From NCBI RefSeq assembly GCF_001411555.2, contig NC_049909.1, positions 3,767,875 to 3,831,874 of the forward strand: a DNA stretch of 64,000 nucleotides, written 5' to 3'. Made by a program: the position numbers and the translations under genes. Shown here piece after piece: positions 34,542 to 46,473 of the stretch. Below the pieces are notes generated by a model, which worked only from the letters and a program-made list of their open reading frames with translations, was not told the DNA's origin and searched no databases. Source of the DNA: Juglans regia (Eukaryota > Streptophyta > Magnoliopsida > Fagales > Juglandaceae). How positions within the stretch are numbered: the first letter of the stretch is position 1; every line of letters starts with the position of its first letter.

Positions 34542-36034
34542 TAAAGGTGAGGAACCCGACTGTGGGAAGATGGATGAACAGTTTTCAGAGCTGTTGGAGG
34601 GTTTTAGTGAGGTTTTTAATAAACCCCAAGGGCTACCACCACCTCGTAACCATGACCATCGTATAATTCTCAAGGAAGGCACCCAACCTATCACAAATAG
34701 ACCCTACCGATACCCATACTACCAGAAAACAGAAATTGAAAATATTGTGGCTGAATTGTTAAAATCGGGAGTGATTAGACCAAGTTCTAGCCCCTTTTCC
34801 TCCCCTGTTTTGCTGGTTCGTAAAGCCGATGGCAGTTGGCGACTTTGTGTGGATTATAGGGCACTTAATAGGGAGACAGTAAAGGTAAAGTTTCCCATTC
34901 CAGTTATAGATGAATTATTAGATGAGCTCTTTGGGGCGGTGATTTTTTCTAAGCTGGATTTGCGATCGGGTTATCACCAAGTGAGGGTAGTGCCTAGTGA
35001 CATCCTTGAAACAGCCTTTCGGACCCATGACGGACATTACGAGTTTTTAGTGATGCCTTTTGGTCTTACTAACGCTCCAGCCACATTTCAAGGGTTAATG
35101 AACGATATATTCAAACCTTTTTTGAGGAAATTCGTACTTGTATTCCTTGACGATATCTTGGTATATAGTAAATCGAGAGAAGAGCATGTGAACCATTTGA
35201 GAGAGGTGTTGAAGATGCTGAAACAGCACAATTTGTATGCAAAAAAATCCAAGTGTCGGTTTGGAGTGGCTAAAGTTGATTATTTAGGCCATATCATTAA
35301 TTCGGAAGGGGTTATGGCAGATTTTTCCAAGATTAAGGCCATGCTAGAATGGCCTAAGCCTAAGAACATGAAGGCCTTACGAGGATTCCTAGGACTCACG
35401 GGTTATTACAGGAAATTCATTCGAAATTATGGACTTTACCTCCTTGTTGAAGAAAAACTCTTTTTCTTGGAACTTGGAGGCCAGCAGGGCATTTGCAGCT
35501 TTGAAACAAGCTGTCTCACAACCCCCGGTTCTTAAACTACCGGATTTCAGTAAATATTTTGTGATTGAGTGTGATGCTAGTGGGAAAGGCATTGGGGTAG
35601 TTTTAATGCAAGAAGGTAGACCCTTAGCTTATATGAGTAAGGCTTTAAAAGGGAAGGCACTGCTGTCGTCCACTTACGAAAAAGAATTGTTTGCCTTAGT
35701 TACAGCAGTACAGCGTTGGAGACCTTACTTATTGGGTCAATCTTTTGTTGTTAAGACTGACCAATAGGCTTTGAAGTTCTTGTTGGAACAGAAGGTGGGT
35801 ACAGTTGCACAACAGAAGTGGATCACGAAGCTCATGGGGTTTGACTTCTGTATCGAGTACAAAAAGGGAAAAGACAATAAGGTAGCCGATGCCCTTTCAA
35901 GGAAAATGGAAGGAAATGAAGAGGGAGATGGTTGCTTAGCCTTGATAACTTTTCCTACAGTGGAATGGATTGAAGAATTAAAAAATAGTTATAAGGCTTC
36001 AGCTGAGATGGCTGATTTGTTAGATAAACTGTAG
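34534..36034 (+). pseudogene. Gypsy reverse transcriptase and RNase H
   Basis: RT is nearly complete in one frame (34534-35430): [41 protein letters not shown], and the catalytic [10 protein letters not shown] at 35143-35172. A frameshift near 35430 moves the reading to [11 protein letters not shown] and the RNase H domain, with ECDASGKGIG (35567-35596) and STYEKELFAL. A TAG at 35765-35767 follows KTDQ, after which KFLLEQKVG and the usual KGKDNKVADALSRK (35863-35905) appear. Both active sites look conserved, but the frame is broken at least twice. Confidence 0.85.
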
Positions 36035-36100
36035 TACAATATTTCTGTTCCTCAAGGATATACTGTCCAACAAGGGATTATTCTTAAGAAGGGTAGAATT

Positions 36101-37165
36101 GTGTTAGTTCCAGATTCCAATTTTAAAAACAAGGTGCTGGATTATCTACATGTGGATCCACAAGCTGGTCACACAGGTTTTTTAAAATCCTATCAACGGG
36201 CTAAGCGAGATTTTTTTTGGAAGGGAATGAAAAATGACATCAAAAGGAAAATAAGGGAGTGTGACGTTTGTCAAGTGAACAAGAGTGAAACAGTGGCCTC
36301 ACCCAGTTTATTACAACCCTTACCTATTCCCAACCAAGCTTGGTCTGATATTTCCTTATATTTTATCGAAGGTTTGCCTTTATCGAATGGAGTTAGTGTC
36401 ATATTGGTGGTAGTGGATCGATACACTAAGTATGGCCATTTTCTTGCTTTATCTCACCCTTACACTGCTCAAGGAGTTGCGCAGATATTCATGGACCAGG
36501 TTTTCAAGCTGCACGGACTTCCTAAATCGATAGTTTCTGACCGTGACATAGTATTTTTAAGCTCATTTTGGAAGGGTTTATTTGAATTACAAGGATCTAC
36601 ACTTAGTTTTAGCTCAGCCTATCATCCTCAGTCGGATGGAAAAACTGAGGCTCTTAATAAGTGTCTAGAAACTTATTTACGTTGTTACACAGGCACTAAA
36701 CAGAGACAATGGAGTAAGTGGCTTCCCTTGGCAGAATATAGTTACAACAGCTCTTATCATACTTCAACAAAAATCTCACCTTTCGAAGCGCTGTATGGGT
36801 ATCCTCCCCCTCGTCTATTGTCATATATACCAGGTACTTCAGCTATAGAGGCAGTGGATCAATTCCTGAAAACAAGAGAACAGATCAAAGAGCTGTTAAA
36901 GGAAAATCTCGCGTGGGCTCAAAACCCTATGAAATTTTTTGCAGATCAAAGGAGAACCAAGAGAAGTTTCGAGATTGGAGAGTGGGTGTACTTACGTTTG
37001 CAGCCCTATCGACAGAATTCCGTGTTGAGACGTCGGAATCTAAAACTGTATCCCAGGTTCTTCAGACCATTTAAGATTCTTCAAAAGCTTGGAACCGTCG
37101 CTTATCGCTTAGAGCTTCCAGCATCGTCACACACACACCCGGTATTCCATATTTCTTGTCTGTAG
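36101..37165 (+). pseudogene. Gypsy integrase
   Basis: The 354-residue frame has the zinc-binding N-terminal domain (HTGFLKSYQRAKRDFFWKG...CDVCQVNKS, 36170-36290), the core and a C-terminal domain (HPVFHISCL). In the core the first catalytic Asp, expected in the motif just before the IEGLP word, is Tyr (ISLYFIEGLP; codon 36359-36361). The second Asp is present in VSDRDIVFL and the Glu in SDGKTEALN. A TAG at 37163-37165 cuts off the chromodomain-like tail. This integrase should not catalyse strand transfer. Confidence 0.85.
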
Positions 37166-37994
37166 AAGAAACTGGGATCTCAGATTCAGCTCTTTCCAAC
37201 ACTGCCACCCACGGACAAGGAAGGGGAAATCTCACCAGAACCAGAGAAGGTGGTGGATCGATGCTTAAAGAGGCTAGGGGGCCGTGCCGTAACAGAGGTA
37301 CTGATTAAGTGGGTTGGGGCTCCTCCCGAAGACAGTACATGGGAACTACTCTGGAAACTGCAAGAACGTTACCCGCACCTTGTGGGCAAGGTTCTTTAAG
37401 CGAAGGGGATTGTTAGAAGCTCAGATCGAAAGGGGATGGTAGAAGGAGATAATTTGAGCAGTCTGTGGAAGAAGGGTTTCAGTCAGCAGAACATCATGCG
37501 AGAGAAAGAGAAGTGTTGAGTTCGTGTGTTACAAGTGAAGTAAATGGGGAAGCTGATATGATGTCGTGTGACCAGGGAATTACGGTGTCGTTTCCGAAGG
37601 AAGGAAGGTTGCGTTTTTAGAGTTTAATTAAGTGTTGAGTTTTGAGGGAAGAGCAATACGGCGTCGTCTGGTTAAGTAGAGCTGCTGCTGACTTGTTGAT
37701 TCCGTTACGCACACACCTACTGCCTGAAGAAAGAATAGAATAAAAATAGTTATGAATTGTCTGTACTCTCTGACATCCATGACTATAAGGATGGAAGGAG
37801 AGATGCTATTTTGTTTTATCTAAAAAGTATTTTATGAACGTACTATTGGAAGTTTAGGGACCCTCGAAGATCCCGTAGCATTTCAAGCAATCAGTATTTC
37901 CATTTTTACTATCATTCTGTTCTTACTCCTTTTTCACTATCATTACTACATTACATTCCATTGTCATCCATTACATATAGCTAGAGTCATAACA

Positions 37995-38626
37995 TGCCTT
38001 GAGTTACAAGTGGAGTGTTTGGTTTGCGAGAAAATTGAAGAAAAAGAAGGAAAAGGGAGAAATGTTGTTTTGCCAAAAATAGCTCGATCTCTATATTTTT
38101 CTTCGTTTTCTTTTCTTTTTTTTTATTTTTTGGGATTTCATCTGTGCGCGCGCGCTTGATTGCATTCTCCAGTTAGGGATATTACAATCTACCTCCACCC
38201 CCGTGGTCAAATAGGGGTGGAGAATATAATGTACTTGTACCGCTGATAGTAATACCAGCCTGGTCAATGAATCATTCTACACCCAGCTAAACATGCTATT
38301 TTCATGAAATTAATGGGAAAAAACTAAAAAGAAAAGAAAAAAGAAACACACAAGCCTGGTAGTACTGCTGCTAAACATGCCATTTTCATGAAATTTCCTT
38401 CGGAGTAAGAAGGAAAAATGGATGCATTTCCTAACATGCACCAACTCTAAACCTCACTGGCCTAAGAAGCAGTCACGTTTCCACCGTTTCTAGCCTATCA
38501 CATTACAAGTAATCATAGGGAGGTTTAAACACAAGAAAAGGAAAACCGACGATAATGGCACTAGAGAAAGGAGTTTATAGAATTGTGGTATGATTTAGAA
38601 AAATCTTTTTCAAACTCAGGTATGAT
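37995..38626. other. Spacer downstream of RBL12 copy B
   Basis: No gene is recognised. It holds a short GCGCGCGC run (38145-38153) and, at 38170-38200, the words GGATATTACAATCTACCTCC. These are the reverse complement of the purine-tract/LTR junction of the TRIM at 17055-17075, so an old minus-strand TRIM or relative may remain here. Two related lines with CTAAACATGC.ATTTTCATGAAAT at 38288-38310 and 38371-38395 form a small direct repeat. Confidence 0.5.
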
Positions 38627-41600
38627 TTAGAAACGTCCTTTCCGAATTCGAGCCCAGGTTATAGCCGCAACTGCAGCACCCCCCAAGTGTGCTGCTCCTG
38701 ATATATGGCTGTCTCCCTGCAACAGTACAACAAAAACAATAATATAAACCCATATCTTCAATGATTCATTGGTCTGCTCCTACAGCAGGGGCACTTAAAG
38801 ATTGATCAATTGAGATTATAAATCAATAGCACCTGGTGCTTATCAGGACAATTTGGCTGAGGTTATCAACTTATCATGCAGTTCCATATATGGGCAGGGT
38901 TGTCTCATTTAGAGAATTAAGAAAGGGCATTGAAAATTCACAATAGATAAGGTCAGTTAGCGGTCAGACAAGAATATGGAAGACGAGATGATTCAATGGG
39001 AAAATTCATATTTGACATCCCTTGCATATATTGAATCTCACAGCCAACAGAAAAACAAAAAAAATAGGAATAGCATCTGTGCAGATTAAGCAGTACAAAA
39101 GATAACTGGAGTCACTTTGTTATGTTGTACCCCCATATAATCATGAAACTTTGTTAAGGAAAATGGCTGGTCATAGAAGAAATCGAGCATACCTCTATTA
39201 TCCTCAAGATATCTTTTCCTATTAGGAAGATACCCTGCAATGACAATTAACAAAAGGTGTATTATGAGGATTTTAAGTATTTGTCTCGCACAATCAAATC
39301 GATAGAGGCTAAAGGTGAGCTTACCAGTAAGATGGCAGGGACTGGGATAATAAATTCAAAATAGAGCGTAGATTTTGGAAAGAGGAATATATCAAGCAGC
39401 ATGATAGCATTCACAGCCCCACTTGCCCCCTAGACAACACAAATAAACTCAATAGTCAAACAAGTTTCATGTTTCAGCAAATGCTCCACGAAATTCAGGA
39501 AGTGTCCTGCAATCCTCCACCATTTTCTAGAAAATCAGAGCTTTGAAACAAGTTTTCTCAAGAAAACAAATGTAAACCATGATATAATGAAGAGTAGGTA
39601 TATACCTATACAACGCAATTAATTTTCATGACTTCCATGCATTGGTTTATATCATAAAACAACTCATATAGTTTAAGTAACAAAGAAATGATTTGCTTTG
39701 GCCTGAATGTAAATAAGGGATTAGGTTCCTTGCCCTTAAAAATCTATTGGGAAAAACTGTACCGTATCGGAAAAATAACAAGGGACTGTATAAACACAAT
39801 GGACGTAAGATCAATCTGGTGTGATGTGCACTATAGTTAATGAAAAAAAGAAATGGATAAAATCAAATGTCTTAAGAAGAGGAAATCCAAGTTTTAAGGC
39901 AAATTTGCAAAGTTTCATTCCAACTGGCACTGTCTTGTAAAACAAAGTGAACCAAGTATTGGTTTAAGATATCAGTAGACATCATTTCCAACAAGATTCA
40001 ATTTTATTCATGTATAATTGACAAATCATGAGAAGGCATACACATTCATTTAGTTGCCTTTTTTGATTAGAAGATATGAGGCTCTCACTATGAAAAAGGT
40101 TGCCAAAAGCATACCAATCCTGGTGTCTTCGATGGGTCCAGATTCCACAGATGTTGGCCCTGCAGCAAAAAGACAGCAAGATAGAGTTACAATGGTCACG
40201 ATTACAATAATATAGTGCATGATATATCTTTCCAAGTTATTAGGAAGGGCTGGGAGGATTTCTTTTGTAATTTCAGATTTACGGTGGGTCGAGGCACTAG
40301 GGACAGATTTTGGTTTGATGTCTGGTGCAGTAAGGTTGCTCTTAAGGAGGCTTTCCCTTAATCTTATGGACACTTCAAATGGCCTGCTGCAGTGGAACGT
40401 GCCATTTATAAGAGCAGTCCCAGATTGGGAAGTGGGAGATATTTCTAACTTATACAGCACCCTGTACGCATTGATTTTCGAGCATGGTGTAGAGGACAAA
40501 CTGTTGTGGATTCATCCTGGGAACAAGAACTTCTCAGCAAGATTCTTTTATAATGCTTTGAGTTCTCAATCTTCTACTGTTTTCCCTTGGAAGCATATTT
40601 GGAAAAGCAAAGTGCCTCTAAAAGTTGCTTTTTTTGGTTGGTTGGCCTCTCATGGAAAAATTCTGACCATAGACAAGCTGAGGAAGCGCGGTATTATCAT
40701 AATGGATTGGTGCTTTATGTGCAAAAGAAATGGAGAATCAACAGACCATCTTGTTCTCCATTGTGAAGTGGCGAAGGCTCTTTGGGATGATATATTTAAA
40801 GGCTGGACATTGCGTGGGTGATGCCTAAGAGGGTGGTGGAACTCTTGGCTTGTTGGAGTGGAGTACGGGGAAATCGTCAAGTAGTGGAGGTTTGGAAGAT
40901 GGTGCCTGTGTGTCTTATGTGGTGTATATGTAACGAGAGGAATGGACGACGCTTTGAAAATAGAGAACGTTCTTTAGGGGGTATTAGAGCTTTCTTTTAT
41001 CAATCTTTGTTACTTTGGGCTAAGACAATTGTATTAAGAGGGGGCTAATTTTAATGACTTGTACGCTTCTTTGTTTGCCATTAGGCTGTAATTAGGTATA
41101 TTTCTCTTGTATACTACATGTGTACTTGGACTTTGCCTAATTATGAGGATTAATAAATTTTTCTTACTTATAAAAAAAAAATAATTGACACATTTTCTTT
41201 AAAGACTGAAGTTTCAATAGGCTTGGTAGTCATCCATAGAACAAATTTATTTTCTCCTTTCTTCTTTCTGATAAGAACCAGAAATTAGTTAGGCCCTGCA
41301 AAACGGCATAATGCATGAGAGACACACCAGAAAAGATTCCATTGGACTAATTATTTGCAAAATTTATTTCTAAAGGTCCTTATAACAAATATTTCTCAAG
41401 GCAAAATATATTAGCATCAATGCAAAAGATTCATCAAATAAAATTTGATTAATAGTGCTCAGAGAGAAGTATGTTGACTCATACTTTTTATCGCAGCTCA
41501 TACTAGTTAAGTCACTCTCCCCAGGCATTTGTACCTTTGATGATGAGGCAATAAAGGCTTTGTGCGCCAAGAAAAATATTGAACCACCAAGAGCCCCGGC

Positions 41601-44600
41601 AAGATACAACTTAAGCAAAAATTCAGGTCCGAAAGCTCTTCCAATCTGCCAATGTGAGAAATTAGCAGAACAGCCATATATGAAATGTACAAACTCAAAA
41701 TTAATTGACAGAAATATGAAATTTTACAAACTCCAAATTTTACAAGCAAAACAAACAGGAAAGAGAACTAATTCGTTTCTTAAGATTAAAATGGTGTCTT
41801 TATCCCTCAGCAAATACTGACCAAAAAGAGTGCACACTGGAAAGTTAAATAAAACCTACAAATTTCCTACATATCATATGGCAGTGATTATCTGTCTAGG
41901 TTTTCTCCATTGCCTACAAGGAAAATTAGATAATCCAAGTTAACAAAATCAGTCAATTGGGTTCTACATGGAAACTCAATAAAAAAATTGGTAGCACATA
42001 TCATTTATAGAAATTTTAGAATCCCGACTCAACTAATAGAAACACAGCTGACTATTTCCATCAGATGACCAAATGTCAACATCTTTTTTCGTGGTTTTAA
42101 AATCTTAACCATAGGGGTTCGTGTTTAGTTTTTATGTATCCTCCTTCTATAAGGCTTAAAGGCTCTTGCGAAATGTGTTCTCTGTTCTTTGATAAAACTC
42201 CCTTTGTTCATCAGAAAACAAAATCTAAGCTTCTCTCTCACCCTCCTAATTAGTAAGGCTAGAGTTAGGATGATATGGTTAACAAACCTAACAGCTTGAC
42301 AAGGTGTGTAGACTGTAGTAATCTGGTAGACTTACGCAACAAAAAAAAAAAAAATAGAGAGACACAATTATCAATACCTTCATCACATAAAAATCCAATT
42401 TCTAGTAATTCCCATACATCCCCAAACTAGAAGCTGTTAAGAAAATCTGAAAAATCTGAATCTTTCGTTCATATTAAAAAATTAAATATTATTTATTTAT
42501 TTAAAAAATTGTATATTTGTTTCAATTATATTAAAAAATGGATTAAAATGTGATGTTTGCAAATTGTCAGACACAAGTATAAAACAACAGACACAGAAGT
42601 ACAGAACCCTTACATTCATTCCAAAGAAGTATAATCCGATCATGTTGGAAACAATATGCCCGACATCAATATGACTGAATGCAGAAGTTATCAACACATG
42701 CAGTCGTCCACTTGTAATATTATCCAGTGAGATCTGTTCAGAGAACATCAATAAGTCATGAGTTTAGGAAGATATCATATTAAATTGAATCCAATTGGAA
42801 GAATGGAAGATGGCCATTGTCAACATGTCTATCCTTTGTTCCAAAGTCTTATGTGATTATAGCCAACTTTATTTATCCCCTCTTTAAAGAAAAAGCCATT
42901 TTTCCCTCACAGAAGCACATGCTTGTTATATTATTTAAAGTTTTCTTGACACCGCTTGAGCTGTATCCTAAGACTTAGCTTGCTTCTGACACAAACCAAT
43001 CTAGAAACAGAGTGCCCAATCAAGTTGAAGTATGGAAAACATAATCTACATTATGGCATGTTTATTAGAGGGAAATAAACTCCAGACTCGGTGCTTATTG
43101 CAGATGAATGCCTGAATAGAAGACTTAAGTCTAGAGATATAGGATTGCTTTGAATGCCTGAATAGAAGACTTATGCCTGCATAGTTGACTGGGACTTTCT
43201 ATATTATTTGCTGGGAGGTGTGGTTTTGGGGAGAAGTGGCATTCTTGGACAATGCAGTATATCTCCACGGTTCAATTCTCTGTGTTGCTGAATGGTACTC
43301 CTGGTGGTTTCTTCAGTGGTCCTTGTGACTTAGACAAGGCAAACCACTGTCTCCTTTACTTTTTGTAATTTTCATGGAAGCTTTTAGTAGAATGTTGTCA
43401 GTTCAGGTGGAGGGTGGTTTCCTATCTAGATTTTCAGTAGGATATCTCAGCATTTATCATTTGTTGCTTGCAGATGACACTTTAATATTCTGTGGCCATT
43501 AACTCTCCAAGGGCTATTCTCTTATGCTTTGAAACTGATTCTGGTATAAAAGTGAACTTAGCCCTGTCAGAATTAGTTCCAGTGTGAAATCTTCCTTTCA
43601 TTGGGGGTTTGGCTAGCATATTGGGTTGCAAGGTATCAACTCTGCCTAATGAATTAAGTTGGTCTCCCTTCAGGAGCCTCCTTTGAGGCTAAGTTCATTT
43701 GCAAAGGTCTGACTGAAAAGATGGAGCACATGTTGGCTAGTTGAAAGATGATGTATTTTTAGGACCACCTTAATTAAGAGCATTATTTTCCATTTACCTA
43801 CATATTTCTTATCATTGTTCCCTTTTCCCTCTAGTGCAGCTAATCGCATGTAGAAGCTCCAACGTGATTTCTCAATTCTCATGGGAAGGAATTGGGATTA
43901 GTTCAAGTTTCACCTTATTAATTGGGATGAGGTATGCTCTCTGATTTCCAGGGGAATATTGGGAGTTCAAAACTTAGATTCAATCAAGACCTACTAGGAA
44001 AGTCATTGTAGTGTTACCGATAGGAGAGGGATGCTTTGTGGAAGGAGGTAATTGACTTAGTTTTTGGGGGGGAGGGTGCACGAAAGAGGTAAATGGACCT
44101 ATAGCGTGGGTCTGTGGAAATATATCAGAAAATGATGGGTCTGTTCACTAAACACCCTAAAGTGGAGATGGGTGATGGTTCCAGGATCAAGCTCTGGCAT
44201 GATTTATGGTGTAGGGACAGGGTCCTCAAGAATGCTTTCCCAATAGTCCATGGGATTTCTCGTGAGGAGGCTTCAGTGGCTGATTCATTTGAAGTTTTCT
44301 ATGGCTCTCTTCAGTGGGATGTAAGTTTGTTCAAAGCAGATTTCAATTTGGGAGATAGGGGCCTTCACCGATTTCTTCACCTTATGATCCTCTATTGATC
44401 TTGGAGCTGGAAGCAGAAATAAAATGCTTTGGAGTGCTTCCAAGAAAGGGAAATTCACTTAAAGCTCATTTTACAAGGTCCTCACTTCTCAAGTGAATTC
44501 TCCCTTTCCTTGGAAAAGTATCAGGAGTAAGGCATCACTAAAAGCCATTGTTTGCTGGGACAGCTTCCTTAGTGAACAAAAATGCCTCTTTTTCAATATT

Positions 44601-46375
44601 TTGTTCCTTTGGGTGCTAGCTATAGATTTCAATAGACTAAGCTTTCATGACTTCCTTTCATCTACTTATCCTTCTTAACTAGGTGTGGTTCTTATATTCA
44701 TCCCATCTACTTGGGCTATGCCAATTCTTTATTAACAATAAAATTTTTGTTTAACTATCAAAAAAAGGATTAAGCAGCATATAGTTTAAAAATGACTCAC
44801 CATAAAGTTTTTCCTCATAAATTGAGGATCTGCGACACGCCATAACATAAAAACAGCTACATTAGCCATAATCAAGCCATAAACCACACCATCAACAGTG
44901 AATCCTTGAAACCATGATCTCCTGACAACAGGAGAGAACTTGCTGACATGGAAGAACTTAACAACAGTTTTAAATTGCAAAGTATATAAGAGCAGAAGGG
45001 TCCCATTCTAACAATGGATTACAATAGTGAAACCCATCCATTTTTTATGAAGTTAACACACAAACTGGTAATCTATAAATAAAAATGGATTTTCCTGATT
45101 TAGATTCAAAGATGAGTTGAGATGTTTGTGAATAGTAGAATAAAATATGGTTACAATATTATTTTTTAATATTATTATTGTTTTGAAATTTGAAAAAGTT
45201 AAATTGTTTATTATATTTTGTGTGGAATTTTGAGAAAGTTGTAATGATGAGATGAGATGAGTTGAGGTGAATTTCCAATCCAAACAGGGGCTTTTAAAGT
45301 AGAAATAACTTGTAAAATTATTACAAGAAATACTAGAGATCCTATGAATTTTTTACAGTAAGTCAAATTCTATTTATAAACACGAAGGGTATTCAGATCA
45401 GAAAAATAGCACGAGCGGCACAGTTGCACGACCCTTATATTAAAAAATAGCACGACAGATTTACATTTTCAAACTAAATTACCGAAAATAAAATTTAAAT
45501 CTTAAATTCAAAATATTAAGATCAGAAACTGAAGAGAAATGAAGTTTAGGTTTAGAAGACAGGTGCTTTTGGTACAAACAGAAAGATCAATGGAGTGTTT
45601 AACCATAATGGAAATTGTGCATTTACACCCCTATCTGACACGTACTGTCCTTCTCCGGCCTTGGTATACAGCCTTTACTTTTACAAATAAAATCAACCAT
45701 AAACCCAGAAGCGAAAAAAATGGCTCTGTATATTGTTCTCAGGAATATTACACAAGTTTTTTCGGGTTAAAAAGTTCGCGCTAAATTTGAGAAATCTAAA
45801 AAGCCTCAATTTCCGGTTCACATAATGACTACATTGTGTGCTTTTTCCCGGACAGATAAACATTATAGAAAATGCTTGGATGCAGAGAGAACAAAATAAG
45901 ATTCCACAAAAGAAATTCCAAATGTTCTTCCTTTTTCTTATAATGTCTAAGCAAACAGACTCTTAAGCACAAAGCAAACACATTACCAGCCACGCCTATG
46001 AGAATCAAAACTCGGGTTGAACCTAAAGCTCTGCCTATGAAATTGAGCTCCAACAAACCGAACTCTACAATCTGCAACACTCTTGCTTGAGGCCCTCAAG
46101 AAATTATTTGTGGAGTCCAACAAGAACTGCTTTGCAATCGCTGGCTTTGAGAGGAACCCATAAATAGATTTCCCTGAAAAAATATGTCGCGAATGAGACT
46201 GGTGGTGAAATGGGTGAAAAGAGCAGAGAAGTTGGTTTTGGGCTGGGTTATTCGGTTTGATAGCGGAATAGAAGGGTAGGAAACGGCGAGCATGGAGAAG
46301 TGAAGAGGAAGTGGAGGTGTTAGAGAGTTTCTTGGGGAGGTTTGAGGCAACCTGGAGAGAGAGAAACCTCTGCAT
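38627..46375 (-). CDS. RBL12: RBL12: mitochondrial rhomboid-like intramembrane serine protease, copy B (eight exons)
   Basis: Exons: 46375-45987, 44921-44801, 42733-42614, 41645-41535, 40159-40115, 39429-39325, 39234-39193, 38716-38627 (TAA at 38629-38627). All introns are GT-AG and the phases join to 340 residues without a stop, near the length I recall for plant RBL12. The N-terminus is Arg/Ser/Leu-rich and lacks acidic residues, as in a mitochondrial transit peptide. The first membrane helix is about residues 137-153. [10 protein letters not shown] gives the rhomboid HxxxxHxxxN motif (His191, His196, Asn200). The nucleophile is in GASGAVNA (Ser265) and its partner in [10 protein letters not shown] (His321). 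Rhomboids cut membrane proteins within the bilayer; plant substrates are uncertain. Introns 2 and 4 hold LINEs, intron 1 a MITE. LINE 3 lies 65 bp upstream of the ATG, so expression is doubtful. An upstream in-frame GTG (46396) was rejected as start. Confidence 0.93.
40235..41177 (+). mobile_element. LINE 4: 5'-truncated LINE in RBL12 copy B intron 4
   Basis: The plus-strand frame 40219-40821 carries the end of a LINE ORF2: [20 protein letters not shown], then the zinc-binding RT-associated motif [18 protein letters not shown]. It continues in a second frame ([12 protein letters not shown], 40818-41046). The 3' UTR ends TTTTTCTTACTTATAAAAAAAAAA near 41177. It is antisense to RBL12 and lies wholly between the exons 4 and 5. 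Its 3' end is shared by the retroposed ORF at 13247-14271. Confidence 0.85.
42116..42613. other. RBL12 copy B intron 3, start of the region shared with copy A
   Basis: Similarity to copy A begins at about 42112-42118 and runs to the right. To the left, the counterpart in A is interrupted by the gypsy LTR at 986, so the true left limit of the duplication cannot be seen. No gene other than the RBL12 intron is present. Confidence 0.7.
43190..44766 (+). mobile_element. LINE 1 in copy B (RBL12 intron 2)
   Basis: This is the counterpart of the LINE at 2006-17706, without the solo LTR and without LINE 2. RT words include [12 protein letters not shown] at about 43465-43500 and, later, [16 protein letters not shown] (44160-44210). 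A deletion of roughly 280 bp joins 44577 to the 3' UTR at 44579. It ends with the same A-rich tail at 44766. Stops and frameshifts are frequent. Confidence 0.8.
45102..45293. mobile_element. Tourist-like MITE, present only in copy B
   Basis: The empty site in copy A reads CCTGATTTAAAGTAG (18034-18048). In copy B about 195 bp are inserted between CCTGATTTA and TTAAAGTAG, so the duplicated target is TTA, as in PIF/Harbinger-related Tourist elements. The right end reads ATCCAAACAGGGGC, the reverse of a GCCCCTGTTTGGAT end; the left end has lost part of this. The body has repeated GATGAGATGAGTTGAG words at the right and their relatives at the left. Confidence 0.8.
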
Positions 46376-46473
46376 TTTTGGGTCCGAGAGAACCACTTTG
46401 CCTTTGGTCCTTTGGGTGCCCTTCTTTTAGAACTTATTTTATTTTTTATTTTTTGATAGAAAAACTCTTCATT

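Larger units (their letters stand above)
32290..37994 (+). mobile_element. Complete Ty3/gypsy chromovirus-like retrotransposon (coding-defective)
   Basis: Two 584-bp LTRs (32290-32873 and 37411-37994; ends TGTTAGAAGC...CATAACA) differ at about 21 positions counted by eye, mostly transitions. The target-site duplication TGCCT is perfect (32285-32289 and 37995-37999). A primer-binding site TGGTATCAAGTGCC lies at 32876-32889 and a purine tract AAGCGAAGGGGAT at 37398-37410. Domain order is Gag, protease, RT, RNase H, integrase, then a chromodomain-like tail (VLIKWVGAPPEDSTWE near 37300-37350), which suggests a chromovirus. Several stops and frameshifts make it non-autonomous. Its Gag start resembles that at 354-1. 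Confidence 0.92.

Noticed and set aside
46375..46396. Extended RBL12 start (seven more codons upstream)
   Set aside because: The upstream codon is GTG, not ATG. The ATG at 46375 begins a plausible transit peptide.
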